DNA of 64,000 bases from Chitinophagaceae bacterium (GTDB taxonomy: Bacteria; Bacteroidota; Bacteroidia; Chitinophagales; Chitinophagaceae), in NCBI GenBank assembly GCA_947455215.1, contig CANGNA010000006.1:1-64000 (forward strand), written 5' to 3'. Position numbers and translations under genes: made by a program. Under the pieces are notes generated by a model. It saw only the letters and a program-made list of their open reading frames with translations. It did not search any database and was not told where the DNA came from. Below are positions 8,557 to 17,845 of the stretch, one piece after another. Within the stretch, counting starts at the first letter, position 1; each line of letters starts with the position of its first letter.

Positions 8557-10773
8557 TTAATTCAATTCAATAACCCGATCAAAAATACCGATAACTTTAA
8601 ATGAATGTAGATCGTTTGGGTCCAATATAATATCCCTAAAAGAACTATCGGTAGAATTTGGTTTCAATACTATGCTCTCGTGCATCCATTCACCCTCTGC
8701 TGATTGTTGTTTAGTGCTCTGATATTCTTTAATTGTATAGCGCGACCCAAATAGAGATGTCTGAATATCGGTATCTTCACATAACACTATCAACCCATTT
8801 CTTGAGCCACCGGAATACTTTCTAAATAGACAAATAGCTCCATCCGGTATAACATTATTCATTGAGTTACCGACTACCTTACAAGCAAACATATCACTGG
8901 TATACTTGACATATGAAGGCACTTCAACCCATTTTACATTATCACTTTTTTGAACTTGGCTAAAATCACCAGCCGCGATCTCCAAATCAAAAAAAGGAAC
9001 ATAATTCAGTTCAGTTTTTCTCTCATCATATGACAAAATTGAAATGCCGTTTTTCTCATTTATCCCGTGAACATGATTCCGAAAATACTCTCGTAAGTTT
9101 TTGTCACATACATAAACATAAGCTCCCTTTACCCCTCGCAGCAGCATAGTTTTGTATATATTAATGATATACGGCTTAAGATCTCTTATATCTTTTATTG
9201 ACTGCTTACCGTTAATGTCAAAATAGGAACTTGGTACGACTTTAACCTCATTCACAGTTGGATCGTAAACAATCTCATTCCCGAAAATCACACCAATATA
9301 ATTCAAATCGTACCCTTGGGTTGTATGTATACAACCTACCTCGTTGATCGCATTGGGGGAATTGACCCAATCAATATTGGTGCTATTCCACTTCAACTCT
9401 GTATCTCCGATTTTTATATCATTCAATTGACTATTTGCTTTAGAAATCCATGGCCACGAATAACCTGCAACTACTCTTGACAAACCAAAATCTCTGTCAC
9501 GCTGCTTTATCTGACCAACCATTTCATCAATAGAATCAAATAATTTGAACTCGTAGTTTTTAGGATAAAATTTAGCGTCAGATTTACCGATTCTTACATT
9601 TAAGAGGTCGTCAACAAACTTTATGTAGTCAGCACCACCTAATACACGCATCTGAGATTGTAATCTATGTGTAGCTGTTGTCGATAATTGCTTTAATCTT
9701 TGAAAATGTGCAGAACTAACATCGGAAGGTTTTATTGACTGGTTCTCATCATAAAAAAGAATCAATTTTTTACTTTGCAGCAAAACCCAATCCAATTCAT
9801 CAGCAGTAAATTTATCGAACCCTAGCTTTTCACAAGCTTTATCAAACGCGCCATAATATGCACCGAGATTGACACGCTGTCTTAACCTATGAGATTCATC
9901 AACTAGCAGTATATCGTATTTTTTGCCCGCAACATCTGATGGGCCTATAACCATTTTAGGACTTAATCCTTTTACATTCTTAAACACATTCTGGAGTGTC
10001 TTTCGAAAGGATGACATTGGCACAATCAACGCCATTTCCAAAACAGGATACTTATTTTTAACTGCTATAGCTAAATCACGAATATGAGTTTCGTCTTCAT
10101 CAAACTCTCTGAAGTCTAATGTATCAGATTCAGAATTTAGCAACTTGAATAAAAAAACAGCTAAAATTGTTTTACCAGTACCAGCACCTCCCTCTATCAC
10201 AAACGAGTTCACGGTGTTTGATAATATAGCATTTAAAACAGATGCAATACTTCGCCTTTGTTCTTTAGTTAGAGATTTATAGGGTGAATACTTAAAAAGA
10301 TCGGAGTTATTTATAGACTCTAATGAGTGCTTTACAATTCCCTCTGATCGTAAACAATTCCAAATGGTTGTAAAGGCATTCCAATAGATTTCCTGTTTTT
10401 GGTAATAATTATGATTGGCCACTCCAATATTAGCATTCATCAACTTATATTGCCCGTCTCCAGAAATATATTTTATAAGGTTGGATTCAATATCTAACGT
10501 CGCTGATTTGTTGAAAAGGAAACTAGAAATAAAGTGAACCAGGGTAAGCTTGTTCTTCTTGTTATTTTTTAAGTGAGCAGACATTCTTGCCGTAACGTCA
10601 GTGGTTTCGCCAACGTACGCCTCCTTTTCCTTTTCATCACTTATCAGGTACACAATCGGCCAATTATGTATAACATCATCGTCGGATAATCTATCGACTA
10701 ATTGTTCGTCAAATAAATATCTTTTTAACTTAACTTCCTTTTTAAAATCAAAGTTCGTTATACTTTTTTGCAT
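8557..10773 (-). CDS. GIY-YIG nuclease / DUF2075 helicase / LexA-like S24 peptidase fusion
   Basis: 738 residues with three recognisable parts. Residues 38-105 fit a GIY-YIG nuclease: VYLI, YVG (53-55), Arg63 and Glu96 at the expected places. Residues 190-560 are a DUF2075/Schlafen-type helicase: Walker A GGAGTGKT (195-202), Walker B LLVDESH (289-295), QSQMR (372-376), TTQGYDL (484-490) and LLRGVKGAYVY (544-554). Residues 600-738 resemble LexA/UmuD-type S24 peptidases: a cleavage-like IAAGDFS with Ala601-Gly602, Ser637 in VVGNSMNN, and Lys682 in YTIKEY. Gly-to-Ser spacing (35) is close to LexA. I infer that the protein can cut itself and free the nuclease-helicase part on a damage signal. It overlaps the mazG-like gene by 26 bp and is AT-rich, like the hamAB pair. 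Confidence 0.85.
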   Translation of the reverse strand: MQKSITNFDFKKEVKLKRYLFDEQLVDRLSDDDVIHNWPIVYLISDEKEKEAYVGETTDVTARMSAHLKNNKKNKLTLVHFISSFLFNKSATLDIESNLIKYISGDGQYKLMNANIGVANHNYYQKQEIYWNAFTTIWNCLRSEGIVKHSLESINNSDLFKYSPYKSLTKEQRRSIASVLNAILSNTVNSFVIEGGAGTGKTILAVFLFKLLNSESDTLDFREFDEDETHIRDLAIAVKNKYPVLEMALIVPMSSFRKTLQNVFKNVKGLSPKMVIGPSDVAGKKYDILLVDESHRLRQRVNLGAYYGAFDKACEKLGFDKFTADELDWVLLQSKKLILFYDENQSIKPSDVSSAHFQRLKQLSTTATHRLQSQMRVLGGADYIKFVDDLLNVRIGKSDAKFYPKNYEFKLFDSIDEMVGQIKQRDRDFGLSRVVAGYSWPWISKANSQLNDIKIGDTELKWNSTNIDWVNSPNAINEVGCIHTTQGYDLNYIGVIFGNEIVYDPTVNEVKVVPSSYFDINGKQSIKDIRDLKPYIINIYKTMLLRGVKGAYVYVCDKNLREYFRNHVHGINEKNGISILSYDERKTELNYVPFFDLEIAAGDFSQVQKSDNVKWVEVPSYVKYTSDMFACKVVGNSMNNVIPDGAICLFRKYSGGSRNGLIVLCEDTDIQTSLFGSRYTIKEYQSTKQQSAEGEWMHESIVLKPNSTDSSFRDIILDPNDLHSFKVIGIFDRVIELN

Positions 10774-11068
10774 TGCCTCTGGACTTTTCTATTGGATATT
10801 TTATTGCATTTTGTTGAATCTTATCTAACACTATTTGTTTTATATCAAACTTCATTGTGTCTGCCAACAAAAAAGCATAAGCAAAAACATCAGCTAACTC
10901 CTCCTTAACTTTATCATGGTTCGCCTCTTCAACACTTTTCCATAGAAACTGCTCTAGCAACTCATTTGCCTCTATGCTTAGTGCTATAGAAAGATCTTTT
11001 GGATTATGGAATTTCTCCCAATCCCGATCGTTACGGAATTTTAGCAAGGCATCTATAATCTCCTGCAT
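10748..11068 (-). CDS. MazG-like nucleotide pyrophosphohydrolase
   Basis: A 106-residue single-domain all-alpha NTP pyrophosphatase. RNDRDWEKFHNPKDLS starts the fold, EANELLE supplies the first metal-binding glutamates (ExxE type), and EELADVFAYAFLLAD supplies the second (ExxD). Such proteins hydrolyse NTPs or dNTPs to NMP and pyrophosphate, limiting misincorporation or starving phage replication. The stop lies 26 bp inside the downstream fusion gene, so the two are co-transcribed and probably translationally coupled. A TATATTTG box lies about 20 bp upstream of the ATG. Pairing with a nuclease-helicase suggests a defence or damage-response role, which is inference. Confidence 0.88.
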   Translation of the reverse strand: MQEIIDALLKFRNDRDWEKFHNPKDLSIALSIEANELLEQFLWKSVEEANHDKVKEELADVFAYAFLLADTMKFDIKQIVLDKIQQNAIKYPIEKSRGNAKKYNEL

Positions 11069-11086
11069 CTTAAATTGTTAATGAAA

Positions 11087-11104
11087 CAAATATACAGTAT
11101 ACAA
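11087..11104 (-). promoter_or_regulatory. -7 promoter box and overlapping palindrome upstream of mazG-like gene
   Basis: On the minus strand TATATTTG (11087-11094) matches the Bacteroidota -7 consensus TAnnTTTG. It overlaps the palindrome TATAC-A-GTATA (11091-11101), a shape expected for a dimeric repressor. No -33 TTG is found at the usual 19-20 bp spacing, so strength is uncertain. Confidence 0.4.
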
Positions 11105-11235
11105 CAGTGGAATTTTAGAGAACAATATCTTTTGATGAAATATCATCTCTTTAACCGAATATTTCGGCACACGAATGAACGCTTAGTAACCTACAGATCA
11201 GTAAAATCCGTTGCAATAGTTGATTATGCTCCCGC

Positions 11236-11442
11236 CTATTCACCCTGCTTCAAATACAACGTGGTCAACGTTCTGGCCCAATACCTGGGCACCCCATACT
11301 CGCCCTGCAAATGTGCCACCACATCGTTCGATTTTTTATCTGCGGCCTTGAAGGCATCAAGTATGGCTATCCAGTCGGCAATGTGCTTACCGGTCTTTTC
11401 CATTACCTGTTCGTCGCTAACATTCCAATAATCCTGTTTCAT
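11236..11442 (-). CDS. Small DUF4287 domain protein
   Basis: A 68-residue protein. The stretch from about 13 to 62 (VMEKTGKHIADWIAILDAF, then VAHLQGEYGVPRYWARTLT) fits DUF4287, a short all-helical domain of unknown function, often standing alone or fused to a DUF5655-type domain. Composition is like the core genes, in contrast to the AT-rich mazG module 170 bp downstream, so it probably marks the host side of that module. The ATG at 11442 gives a full-length domain. Confidence 0.8.
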   Translation of the reverse strand: MKQDYWNVSDEQVMEKTGKHIADWIAILDAFKAADKKSNDVVAHLQGEYGVPRYWARTLTTLYLKQGE

Positions 11443-11618
11443 ACTAATTAGTAATACAAAATAAAAAAAATGATCTGAAAATCATGTCATTGCCCCGTTA
11501 GGGGCAACAGGTTTGTAGCAGATAGTAGACAAAAAAAACAGCGTGCCGTAGGTACGCCACAACCACACCGGCACTTAATACCCACTGCTATTATGAATAC
11601 ATACCGCCAAAAACAAAA

Positions 11619-11645
11619 AGCCGTCCCGAAAAAATCGGAACGGCT
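11619..11645 (-). terminator. Terminator of the tRNA-tuf operon
   Basis: On the minus strand an 11-bp stem (arms 11635-11645 and 11619-11629, one G-U pair) is followed by TTTTTGTTTTTGG. It lies about 40 bp after the tuf stop codon. Confidence 0.85.
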
Positions 11646-11683
11646 ATTGTTACTTTATCTGTATGCAGCAATGCTGCAGTAGA

Positions 11684-12871
11684 TTACTTAATGATCTCAG
11701 TTACCTGGCCAGCGCCTACTGTACGACCACCCTCACGGATAGCGAACTTCAGACCCTTTTCCATAGCTATCGGAGCGATCAGCTTAACAAGCAGGTTAAC
11801 GTTGTCACCAGGCATAACCATTTCAACACCAGCTGGCAGTTCGCACTCACCAGTTACGTCGGTAGTACGGAAGTAGAACTGAGGACGGTATTTGTTGAAG
11901 AATGGAGTATGACGGCCACCTTCTTCCTTAGAAAGAACGTAAACTTCGCCCTTGAACTCGGTGTGCGGAGTGATGCTCTTAGGAGCGCAGATAACCATAC
12001 CACGACGGATATCTTTCTTATCGATACCGCGGAGGAGGAGACCGGCGTTGTCACCAGCTTCACCACGATCGAGGAGCTTCTTGAACATTTCAACACCTGT
12101 GCAAGTAGAGGTCAGCGGATCTTCGTTGAAACCAACGATCTCAACGTTGTCACCTACCTTGATCACACCACGCTCGATACGACCTGTAGCAACAGTACCA
12201 CGACCAGTGATAGTGAATACGTCTTCTACAGACATCAGGAACGCCATGTCAACCGGACGTGGAGGCAGTGGGATGTAGCTATCAACAGCATCCATCAGCT
12301 CTTCTACAGCCTTAACCCACTGTGCTTCGCCAGCCAGTGCGCCTGTAGCAGAACCCTTGATGATCGGTGTGTTATCACCATCATATTCGTACTTGCTCAG
12401 CAGTTCGCGGATCTCCATTTCAACGAGTTCCAGGATCTCCAGGTCATCAACAAGGTCAACCTTGTTCATGAATACAACTATACGAGGTACACCTACCTGG
12501 CGAGCCAGCAGGATGTGTTCTTTAGTCTGAGGCATTGGACCATCGGTAGCAGCAACCACGAGGATAGCACCGTCCATCTGGGCAGCACCAGTGATCATGT
12601 TCTTCACATAGTCAGCGTGACCCGGGCAATCTACGTGAGCGTAGTGACGGTTAGCAGTCTGATACTCAACGTGTGCGGTGTTGATAGTGATACCACGCTC
12701 TTTTTCTTCAGGAGCAGCATCAATTTCATCGTAACCTTTTTTCTCAGCCAGACCCTTGTTAGCCAGGATAGTAGTTATCGCAGCAGTCAGGGTAGTTTTA
12801 CCATGGTCAACGTGGCCTATCGTTCCGATGTTAACGTGGGGTTTGTCCCTCTTAAACGTCTCTTTTGCCAT
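11684..12871 (-). CDS. tuf: Translation elongation factor Tu
   Basis: A full-length 395-residue EF-Tu, which delivers aminoacyl-tRNA to the ribosome with GTP. The G domain has GHVDHGKT (19-26), DCPGH (81-85) and NKVD (136-139); the RGITI switch I segment is intact, and domains 2 and 3 follow to the usual end VTEIIK. It is the last gene of a unit that begins with four tRNA genes (Thr-Tyr-Gly-Thr), as in E. coli tufB. A terminator follows. GC content is near 50 per cent with strong codon bias, as expected for a highly expressed gene. Confidence 0.99.
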   Translation of the reverse strand: MAKETFKRDKPHVNIGTIGHVDHGKTTLTAAITTILANKGLAEKKGYDEIDAAPEEKERGITINTAHVEYQTANRHYAHVDCPGHADYVKNMITGAAQMDGAILVVAATDGPMPQTKEHILLARQVGVPRIVVFMNKVDLVDDLEILELVEMEIRELLSKYEYDGDNTPIIKGSATGALAGEAQWVKAVEELMDAVDSYIPLPPRPVDMAFLMSVEDVFTITGRGTVATGRIERGVIKVGDNVEIVGFNEDPLTSTCTGVEMFKKLLDRGEAGDNAGLLLRGIDKKDIRRGMVICAPKSITPHTEFKGEVYVLSKEEGGRHTPFFNKYRPQFYFRTTDVTGECELPAGVEMVMPGDNVNLLVKLIAPIAMEKGLKFAIREGGRTVGAGQVTEIIK

Positions 12872-13005
12872 TTTATTTTTGTTTTAAAATTGTTTGTTTT
12901 TTATTAATAACGCTGGTTAAGGCGTTTGTTACTATTTTCATAAGCCGGGATGAGTTACTATCCCTGGGTTGCTCTGCACTAACCGTACTTCACAATATCG
13001 ATGAG

Positions 13006-13077
<72 letters not shown>

Positions 13078-13162
13078 TACTGTATCTGCTACTATCAGAT
13101 TTTTAAAGAACTAGTTTATATCAGAAAAACTAATCAGCATGAGCTAATTAGCTAACTAATAG

Positions 13163-13235
13163 AGCGGGAGACGAGGCTCGAACCCGCGACCTACAGCTTG
13201 GAAGGCTGTCGCTCTACCAACTGAGCTACTCCCGC
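13163..13235 (-). tRNA. tRNA-Gly (TCC anticodon)
   Basis: Acceptor GCGGGAG/CTCCCGC, anticodon stem ACAGC/GCTGT with loop CTTCCAA (anticodon TCC), T loop TTCGAGC. Third tRNA of the operon in transcription order. Confidence 0.95.
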
Positions 13236-13313
13236 GTGCAATATGTTTTAACGTGGCAATATGAAAATGCGAAACTTTCATTTTGCATTTCCACATTGTA
13301 TTCCACATCAACG

Positions 13314-13396
13314 TGGGCAGAGAAGGATTCGAACCTCCGTACTCGTGAGAGAACAGATTTACAGTCTGTCGCCTTTAGCCACTCGGCCATCTACCC
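13314..13396 (-). tRNA. tRNA-Tyr (GTA anticodon)
   Basis: Acceptor GGGTAGA/TCTGCCC with one G-U pair, anticodon stem ACAGA/TCTGT with loop CTGTAAA (anticodon GTA), and the long variable arm typical of bacterial tRNA-Tyr. Second tRNA of the operon. Confidence 0.95.
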
Positions 13397-13425
13397 ATCA
13401 AAACCGGAAGTAATCCCGATCTTAG

Positions 13426-13498
13426 AGCCACTTGCCGGAATCGAACCAGCGACCTACTGATTACAAATCAGTTGCTCTACCAACTGAGCTAAAGTGGC
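13426..13498 (-). tRNA. tRNA-Thr (TGT anticodon)
   Basis: Acceptor GCCACTT/AAGTGGC, anticodon stem ACTGA/TCAGT with loop TTTGTAA (anticodon TGT), T loop TTCGATT. It is first in the operon, about 57 bp after the predicted transcription start. Confidence 0.95.
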
Positions 13499-13562
13499 TT
13501 ATTTACTTAGTATTTAAAGAACTTATTTATTGTACCGTTTCCGTTTTCAATAAATTGGATTG

Positions 13563-13593
13563 CAAAAGTAAAGAACAAAATTGATTTGCCAAA
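13563..13593 (-). promoter_or_regulatory. Bacteroidota-type promoter of the tRNA-tuf operon
   Basis: On the minus strand TACTTTTG (13563-13570) matches the -7 consensus TAnnTTTG exactly, and a TTTG element (13590-13593) lies 19 bp upstream, the usual distance for the -33 TTG. Transcription would start near 13556, ahead of tRNA-Thr(TGT). Confidence 0.75.
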
Positions 13594-13598
13594 TTTAT

Positions 13599-14141
13599 TT
13601 TCGCTGCCCGATAAATTTATTTTTTCACTATTCCCGCACTGCCTTTGCTGTGCGTTGTACCCTGTCAAAACGGGAGTGCAAATATAGTCTTTAGTTCATT
13701 CAAACAAAGGTTTGGGGTAGTTTTTTTCGAAGGTTTTTTTATCACATTTTTTGTGGGGTTTATGTGTGCAGGATAGTGATATAAACATCATGAATATTGT
13801 TGCATACCTAGGGCATGCTGTGTAGGGGCTAGCATGGCTGGCTACAAACATTTTGCCGCCTACGGGGCAATGACGTTTGGTTGGGATATTAAAGAGGTAT
13901 CTGTCGCGCTTTCAGCGCTTATTGTATTCTTGCCGGAAACCCGGGGCTGTCGCCCCGGGCTATTGTCTTACGGTATTTCAGACCGGGGTTATGCCACTTT
14001 AGCTATTAAAAATCGACACGCTGCATCAAGCCTCACCCCGACCCTCTCCAAGGGAGAGGGAGATATTACGCGTACCCCTCTTTGATGTAAAATTGGGGTT
14101 ATTGGTTCATAACACATGGCGTCTGAACGAATTAAAAAAAA
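13599..14141. other. Gene-free spacer with REP-like elements
   Basis: No convincing gene. 13938-13988 is a two-hairpin element: CCCGGGGC/GCCCCGGG, the linker TATTGTC, then CGGTATTTCAGACCG. A related copy lies at 20508-20558. 14031-14065 is a hairpin of the common intergenic CCCTCTCC...GGAGAGGG type. Confidence 0.6.
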
Positions 14142-14167
14142 CGGGCAAAGTGTATGCACTTTGCCCG
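14142..14167 (-). terminator. Terminator of hutU
   Basis: A perfect 11-bp stem (14142-14152 and 14157-14167) with a 4-base loop; on the minus strand it is followed by eight T residues. It lies 28 bp after the hutU stop. Confidence 0.9.
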
Positions 14168-14195
14168 CTGTATATTGTGCCTATATGGCTTATCA

Positions 14196-15851
14196 TTAAA
14201 TAGTAAGGCCGTATTTGTTGGCGGTGTCGATGGCTATATCGTAACCGGCATCGGCATGGCGGATAACGCCCATTGCAGGGTCGTTGTGGAGGACGCGGCG
14301 CAGGCGCTCTTCGGCATCGGCAGTACCATCGGCCACGATGACGATACCTGCGTGCAAAGAATAGCCCATGCCTACCCCGCCGCCATGGTGGAATGATACC
14401 CAGCTGGCGCCGCCTGCGGTGTTGATAAGGGCATTGAGGATCGGCCAATCGGCTACGGCATCGCTACCGTCTTTCATAGCTTCTGTTTCGCGGTTTGGAG
14501 ATGCTACGGAGCCGGTATCAAGGTGATCGCGACCGATAACGATAGGTGCTTTGAGTTTGCCTTCGCGCACCATTTCGTTGAACTTGAGGCCCGCCTTTTC
14601 GCGGTCGCCCATGCCGAGCCAGCAAATACGTGCAGGGAGGCCCTGGAAGGCAATGCGCTCGCGGGCCATTTTGAGCCAGCGATGCAGGCCTACATTATCC
14701 GGGAAGAGCTCCATGAGCGCCTGATCTGTAGCGTAGATATCTTCAGGATCGCCGCTGAGCGCTACCCAACGGAAAGGGCCTTTACCCTCGCAGAAGAGCG
14801 GGCGTATGTATGCCGGTACGAAGCCCGGGAAGTTGAATGCCTTTTCTACATGGCGCTTATCGTGTGCCTGGCCGCGGAGGTTGTTACCGTAGTCGAACGT
14901 GATAGCGCCGCGTTTCTGTAACTCCAGCATCAGGTTCACGTGCTTAGCCATCGTATCGAGCGAGCGGGATGAATATTCGGCCGGGTTGGCTTCGCGCAGG
15001 GCATTAGCCTCTGCTACGCTCAATCCTTCTGGGAAGTAGCCTATCAGCTCGTCGTGCGCTGATGTCTGGTCGGTGAGTGTATCGGGCGTGATGTTGCGAT
15101 CGAGCAGACGCTGCAGGAGGTCTACGATGTTGCAGCATACACCTATAGATATTGCTTCGCCGTTGGCTTTGGCCTCCAGTGCCCAGTCTATGGCTTCATC
15201 GATATTATTCGAGTATTTGTCGAGGTAGCGTGTTTCTATGCGTTTTTGCATGCGCCATTCTTCCATTTCTGCGGCAAGGCATACGCCTTCGTTCATGGTG
15301 ATGGCCAGCGGCTGAGCGCCACCCATGCCGCCAAGGCCGGCGGTAACATTGAGCGTGCCCTTGAGTGAACCGTTATAATGCTGATCGGCCAGGGAGAGAT
15401 AAGTTTCGTAAGTGCCCTGCACGATGCCCTGTGAGCCAATATAAATCCAGCTGCCGGCTGTCATCTGGCCGTACATCATCAGACCCTTGGCTTCGAGCTC
15501 GCGGAAGTGCTCCCATGTGGCCCAGCGTCCTACGAGGTTAGAATTAGCGATGAGCACGCGGGGGGCATTCTTATGTGAGCGCAATACGCCTACAGGCTTG
15601 CCGCTCTGCACCATCAGGGTCTCGTCTTCTTCCAGGTTGCGCAGGCATTCCAGTATCTTATCGAAGCTTTCCCAGTTGCGGGCTGCTTTACCGATACCCC
15701 CATATACCACGAGGTCTTCGGGACGCTCGGCCACTTCGGGGTCGAGGTTGTTCTGTATCATGCGGTAAGCTGCTTCTGCTACCCAGTTCTTACAATTGAG
15801 TTGATTGCCTTTTGGTGCACGCACTACACGTGCTGTTGACGTATTTGACAT
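14196..15851 (-). CDS. hutU: Urocanate hydratase
   Basis: 551 residues from [15 protein letters not shown]; the ATG 48 bp further upstream adds a non-conserved stretch, so 15851 is chosen. The enzyme converts urocanate to imidazolone propionate with a tightly bound NAD+, the second step of histidine degradation. Family signatures are the NAD-binding [13 protein letters not shown], the [13 protein letters not shown] segment with the conserved cysteine, [10 protein letters not shown], and HHGGGVGMG near the C terminus. Length is normal. No other hut gene is in the window, so the pathway is dispersed or lies elsewhere. A TAATTTTG box (minus strand, 15878-15885) lies 27 bp upstream, without a good -33 element. 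Confidence 0.98.
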   Translation of the reverse strand: MSNTSTARVVRAPKGNQLNCKNWVAEAAYRMIQNNLDPEVAERPEDLVVYGGIGKAARNWESFDKILECLRNLEEDETLMVQSGKPVGVLRSHKNAPRVLIANSNLVGRWATWEHFRELEAKGLMMYGQMTAGSWIYIGSQGIVQGTYETYLSLADQHYNGSLKGTLNVTAGLGGMGGAQPLAITMNEGVCLAAEMEEWRMQKRIETRYLDKYSNNIDEAIDWALEAKANGEAISIGVCCNIVDLLQRLLDRNITPDTLTDQTSAHDELIGYFPEGLSVAEANALREANPAEYSSRSLDTMAKHVNLMLELQKRGAITFDYGNNLRGQAHDKRHVEKAFNFPGFVPAYIRPLFCEGKGPFRWVALSGDPEDIYATDQALMELFPDNVGLHRWLKMARERIAFQGLPARICWLGMGDREKAGLKFNEMVREGKLKAPIVIGRDHLDTGSVASPNRETEAMKDGSDAVADWPILNALINTAGGASWVSFHHGGGVGMGYSLHAGIVIVADGTADAEERLRRVLHNDPAMGVIRHADAGYDIAIDTANKYGLTI

Positions 15852-16774
15852 ATTGCTGTTCCTGTGTTTACGGACTGCAAAATTAGGGTAAAGTATCAAG
15901 GAAATGCAGGGGTTTGTTGTGGAGGATGATATTGAACAAGGAGCCGCAGGGTTGTGTTGTGTAGCCGCAGGGGTTGTGTTATGTAGCCGCAGGGTTGAAA
16001 CCCTGCGCTATAATAGCCCGTCCTTACAGGACGGTACGGTGGGTGACGTGTTTTTACGGGGATGGGCGCATTTGCAGTATCGTTTTATTTAGTCTGTCTG
16101 AATCAGGATGGCCAGGATTTGGGGAAAAGGGGGATTGTTTTTTGTGTTGTCTGAATCAGTATGGTCAGTATTGGTGGTATTTGTGGTATTGTTTTGTATG
16201 TGCCGCCGGACGGAATCAGGCGAGCCGGGTTGTGCCGTGGCTATAAGCGACGGCAAACAATGTTGGTACTTTGTCGATGGTAGAGCCCATGTCCGTGTCG
16301 CCCTTCGAGAGGCTGCCAATGACACATTATACATGTCATTGATTTTAAACATCCTAAAACGAATACTTCCCGATACTGCAATCACCCCCGACGTCCGACA
16401 ACACGCCTACGGCTGGTCGGACATCGTCCCCTCTTTTGGCCAACACACAAGGCTTGACAAAGAGGGGAGTTTCCGAAAACGAATACGTCCCGATGCGAGA
16501 CTGCTTCGTTCCCTGCCTACCGGCAGGCAGGCTCGCAGAGACCTGTGTCATTTGCAAAGTTCCTGAGCGCAGCTTATTGTTTACTCAGGGTGACACTCTG
16601 AAGGCTAGGGGGGGGCGTACGAAGGCTAAACGGAGCGGCAATTCATGCAGGTTTCGCAAATCAGGAGATTTGCTTCCGTGGGAGCGTAGTCGGGAGACTA
16701 CGCTCAGCGACTTCAGCAACTATTCTTGCAACTTTTTTGCTACATTCTCAGCTATTTCGAATAGTGTTCTTTTG
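15852..16774. other. Gene-free, repeat-rich spacer
   Basis: About 920 bases with no supported gene. It holds a REP element at 15985-16035, with partial copies of its first arm at 15940 and 15963; two GTCTGAATCAG...CAGTATT words at 16090-16180, a word seen again at 20162; a unit at 16285-16325 inverted relative to 8395-8436; GAAAACGAATACGTCCCGA at 16476; and a CTGCCTACCGGCAGGCAG palindrome near 16514-16531. A 9-bp hairpin (16683-16704, loop GGGA) lies 70 bp past the stop of the B12-linked lipoprotein gene. Confidence 0.6.
15985..16035 (+). repeat. REP-like element, family A
   Basis: Two hairpins in a row: GCAGGGTT-GA-AACCCTGC, the linker GCTATAATAGCC, then CGTCC-TTA(C)-GGACG. The same plan occurs at 20265 and in the 21126-21655 array. 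Confidence 0.75.
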
Positions 16775-17845
16775 TCAATTGACGAAGAGGAAGGTGGCGG
16801 GGCCGATGCCGGTGGTGAAGGCGGTGAGTTTTGTGGCGTCGGGGCGGTAGATGGTGACGTTGCCTTTTTGCTGCCAGCCTTTAGGGTCGCCGATGTATAT
16901 AAAGCCTGTTGCGGGGTCGATGCCGATACTCCAGAAATACTGGTATTGCTGTGCGGCAATGAATGGTGTGGCGGGGAGGGTTGCTGCGTGTATGTCCATG
17001 CGATAGATGCCATTATCGGATGTGCCACCATTGTAGTTGACCTCTATGAAGTAGAGTGTGTCTTTTGTGCTGTTGAGCACGGGCTTTATAGGCTCGGCTG
17101 TTGCAGGGAATGCATATGATCTGAGGATGGCTCCTGTGCTGGGGTCGATGCGTGTCCAATATGCCTGCTTGCCGCGGGGTTGGTTGCCAGAGAGCACCCA
17201 AAGCATCTGTTCTTTATCTACCAGCACATCGTGCGGGGCTGCGCCTGCCACCAGTATGGTTTGTACTACTGTATTGGTGGTGGTGTTTACGCGGTAGATG
17301 TTGCGGCTGGCGGTGTCCCAGGCGCAAATGTATGCATCGCCATTGCAGAGTGTCATGCCTTCGGTGTTCATGGAAGGTATGCTGATGGAATCTACGAGTT
17401 GCAGTGACGAGGTGTTGATGACGTATACCTTATTGTGGTAGAGCGAAGATACATAGGCCCTATCGGCACTTACCGGCAATATGTAGCGAGGTTGGGGGAT
17501 GGTGATAGTGCCTGCGCTTTTTATATCGCCAACGCTTGCGACCTGCACTTTATCGGAGCCGCCATTGAGGGCCATAAAGAGCCGGTTATTTACGAGGCAC
17601 ATACTTTGAAACACATCGCCAAGTGGCTGGCCATTTACGGCACTAAACAGGTCACCATAAACGCTATCAACCTTAGGCTTATATAAGTACAATGATGCCT
17701 CACCGTATCCTAAACGACCTTCGCATACCACATACACACCTGCTTTACCGGAAGGAATGACCGTGGACTGCGTACCGGGCTTATCCTTTACACAGCCTGC
17801 CAGCATGACCAACGCTATCAGCGCCTGATAACCTTTTCTACGCAT
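16775..17845 (-). CDS. Beta-propeller surface lipoprotein, BtuG-like (DUF5074/YncE type)
   Basis: 356 residues with a lipoprotein signal peptide ending in the lipobox LAGC (Cys18). The rest is repeated beta strands of a propeller (VYVINTSSLQLVDSI, IYRVNTTTNTVVQTI, DKEQMLWVLSG). In Bacteroides, BtuG is a propeller lipoprotein that captures vitamin B12 on the surface and hands it to the TonB-dependent receptor BtuB. This gene is third in a unit headed by a cobalamin riboswitch, which supports a B12 role; identity as BtuG is inference. It overlaps the preceding gene by 28 bp. No btuB lies next to it. Confidence 0.75.
   Translation of the reverse strand: MRRKGYQALIALVMLAGCVKDKPGTQSTVIPSGKAGVYVVCEGRLGYGEASLYLYKPKVDSVYGDLFSAVNGQPLGDVFQSMCLVNNRLFMALNGGSDKVQVASVGDIKSAGTITIPQPRYILPVSADRAYVSSLYHNKVYVINTSSLQLVDSISIPSMNTEGMTLCNGDAYICAWDTASRNIYRVNTTTNTVVQTILVAGAAPHDVLVDKEQMLWVLSGNQPRGKQAYWTRIDPSTGAILRSYAFPATAEPIKPVLNSTKDTLYFIEVNYNGGTSDNGIYRMDIHAATLPATPFIAAQQYQYFWSIGIDPATGFIYIGDPKGWQQKGNVTIYRPDATKLTAFTTGIGPATFLFVN

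Noticed and set aside
13834-14085. 83-residue frame in the spacer downstream of hutU
   Set aside because: It is largely the family B REP element and a CCCTCTCC-type hairpin read as protein.
16436-17119. 227-residue plus-strand frame overlapping the lipoprotein gene
   Set aside because: Antisense to the propeller lipoprotein and repeats; composition not protein-like.
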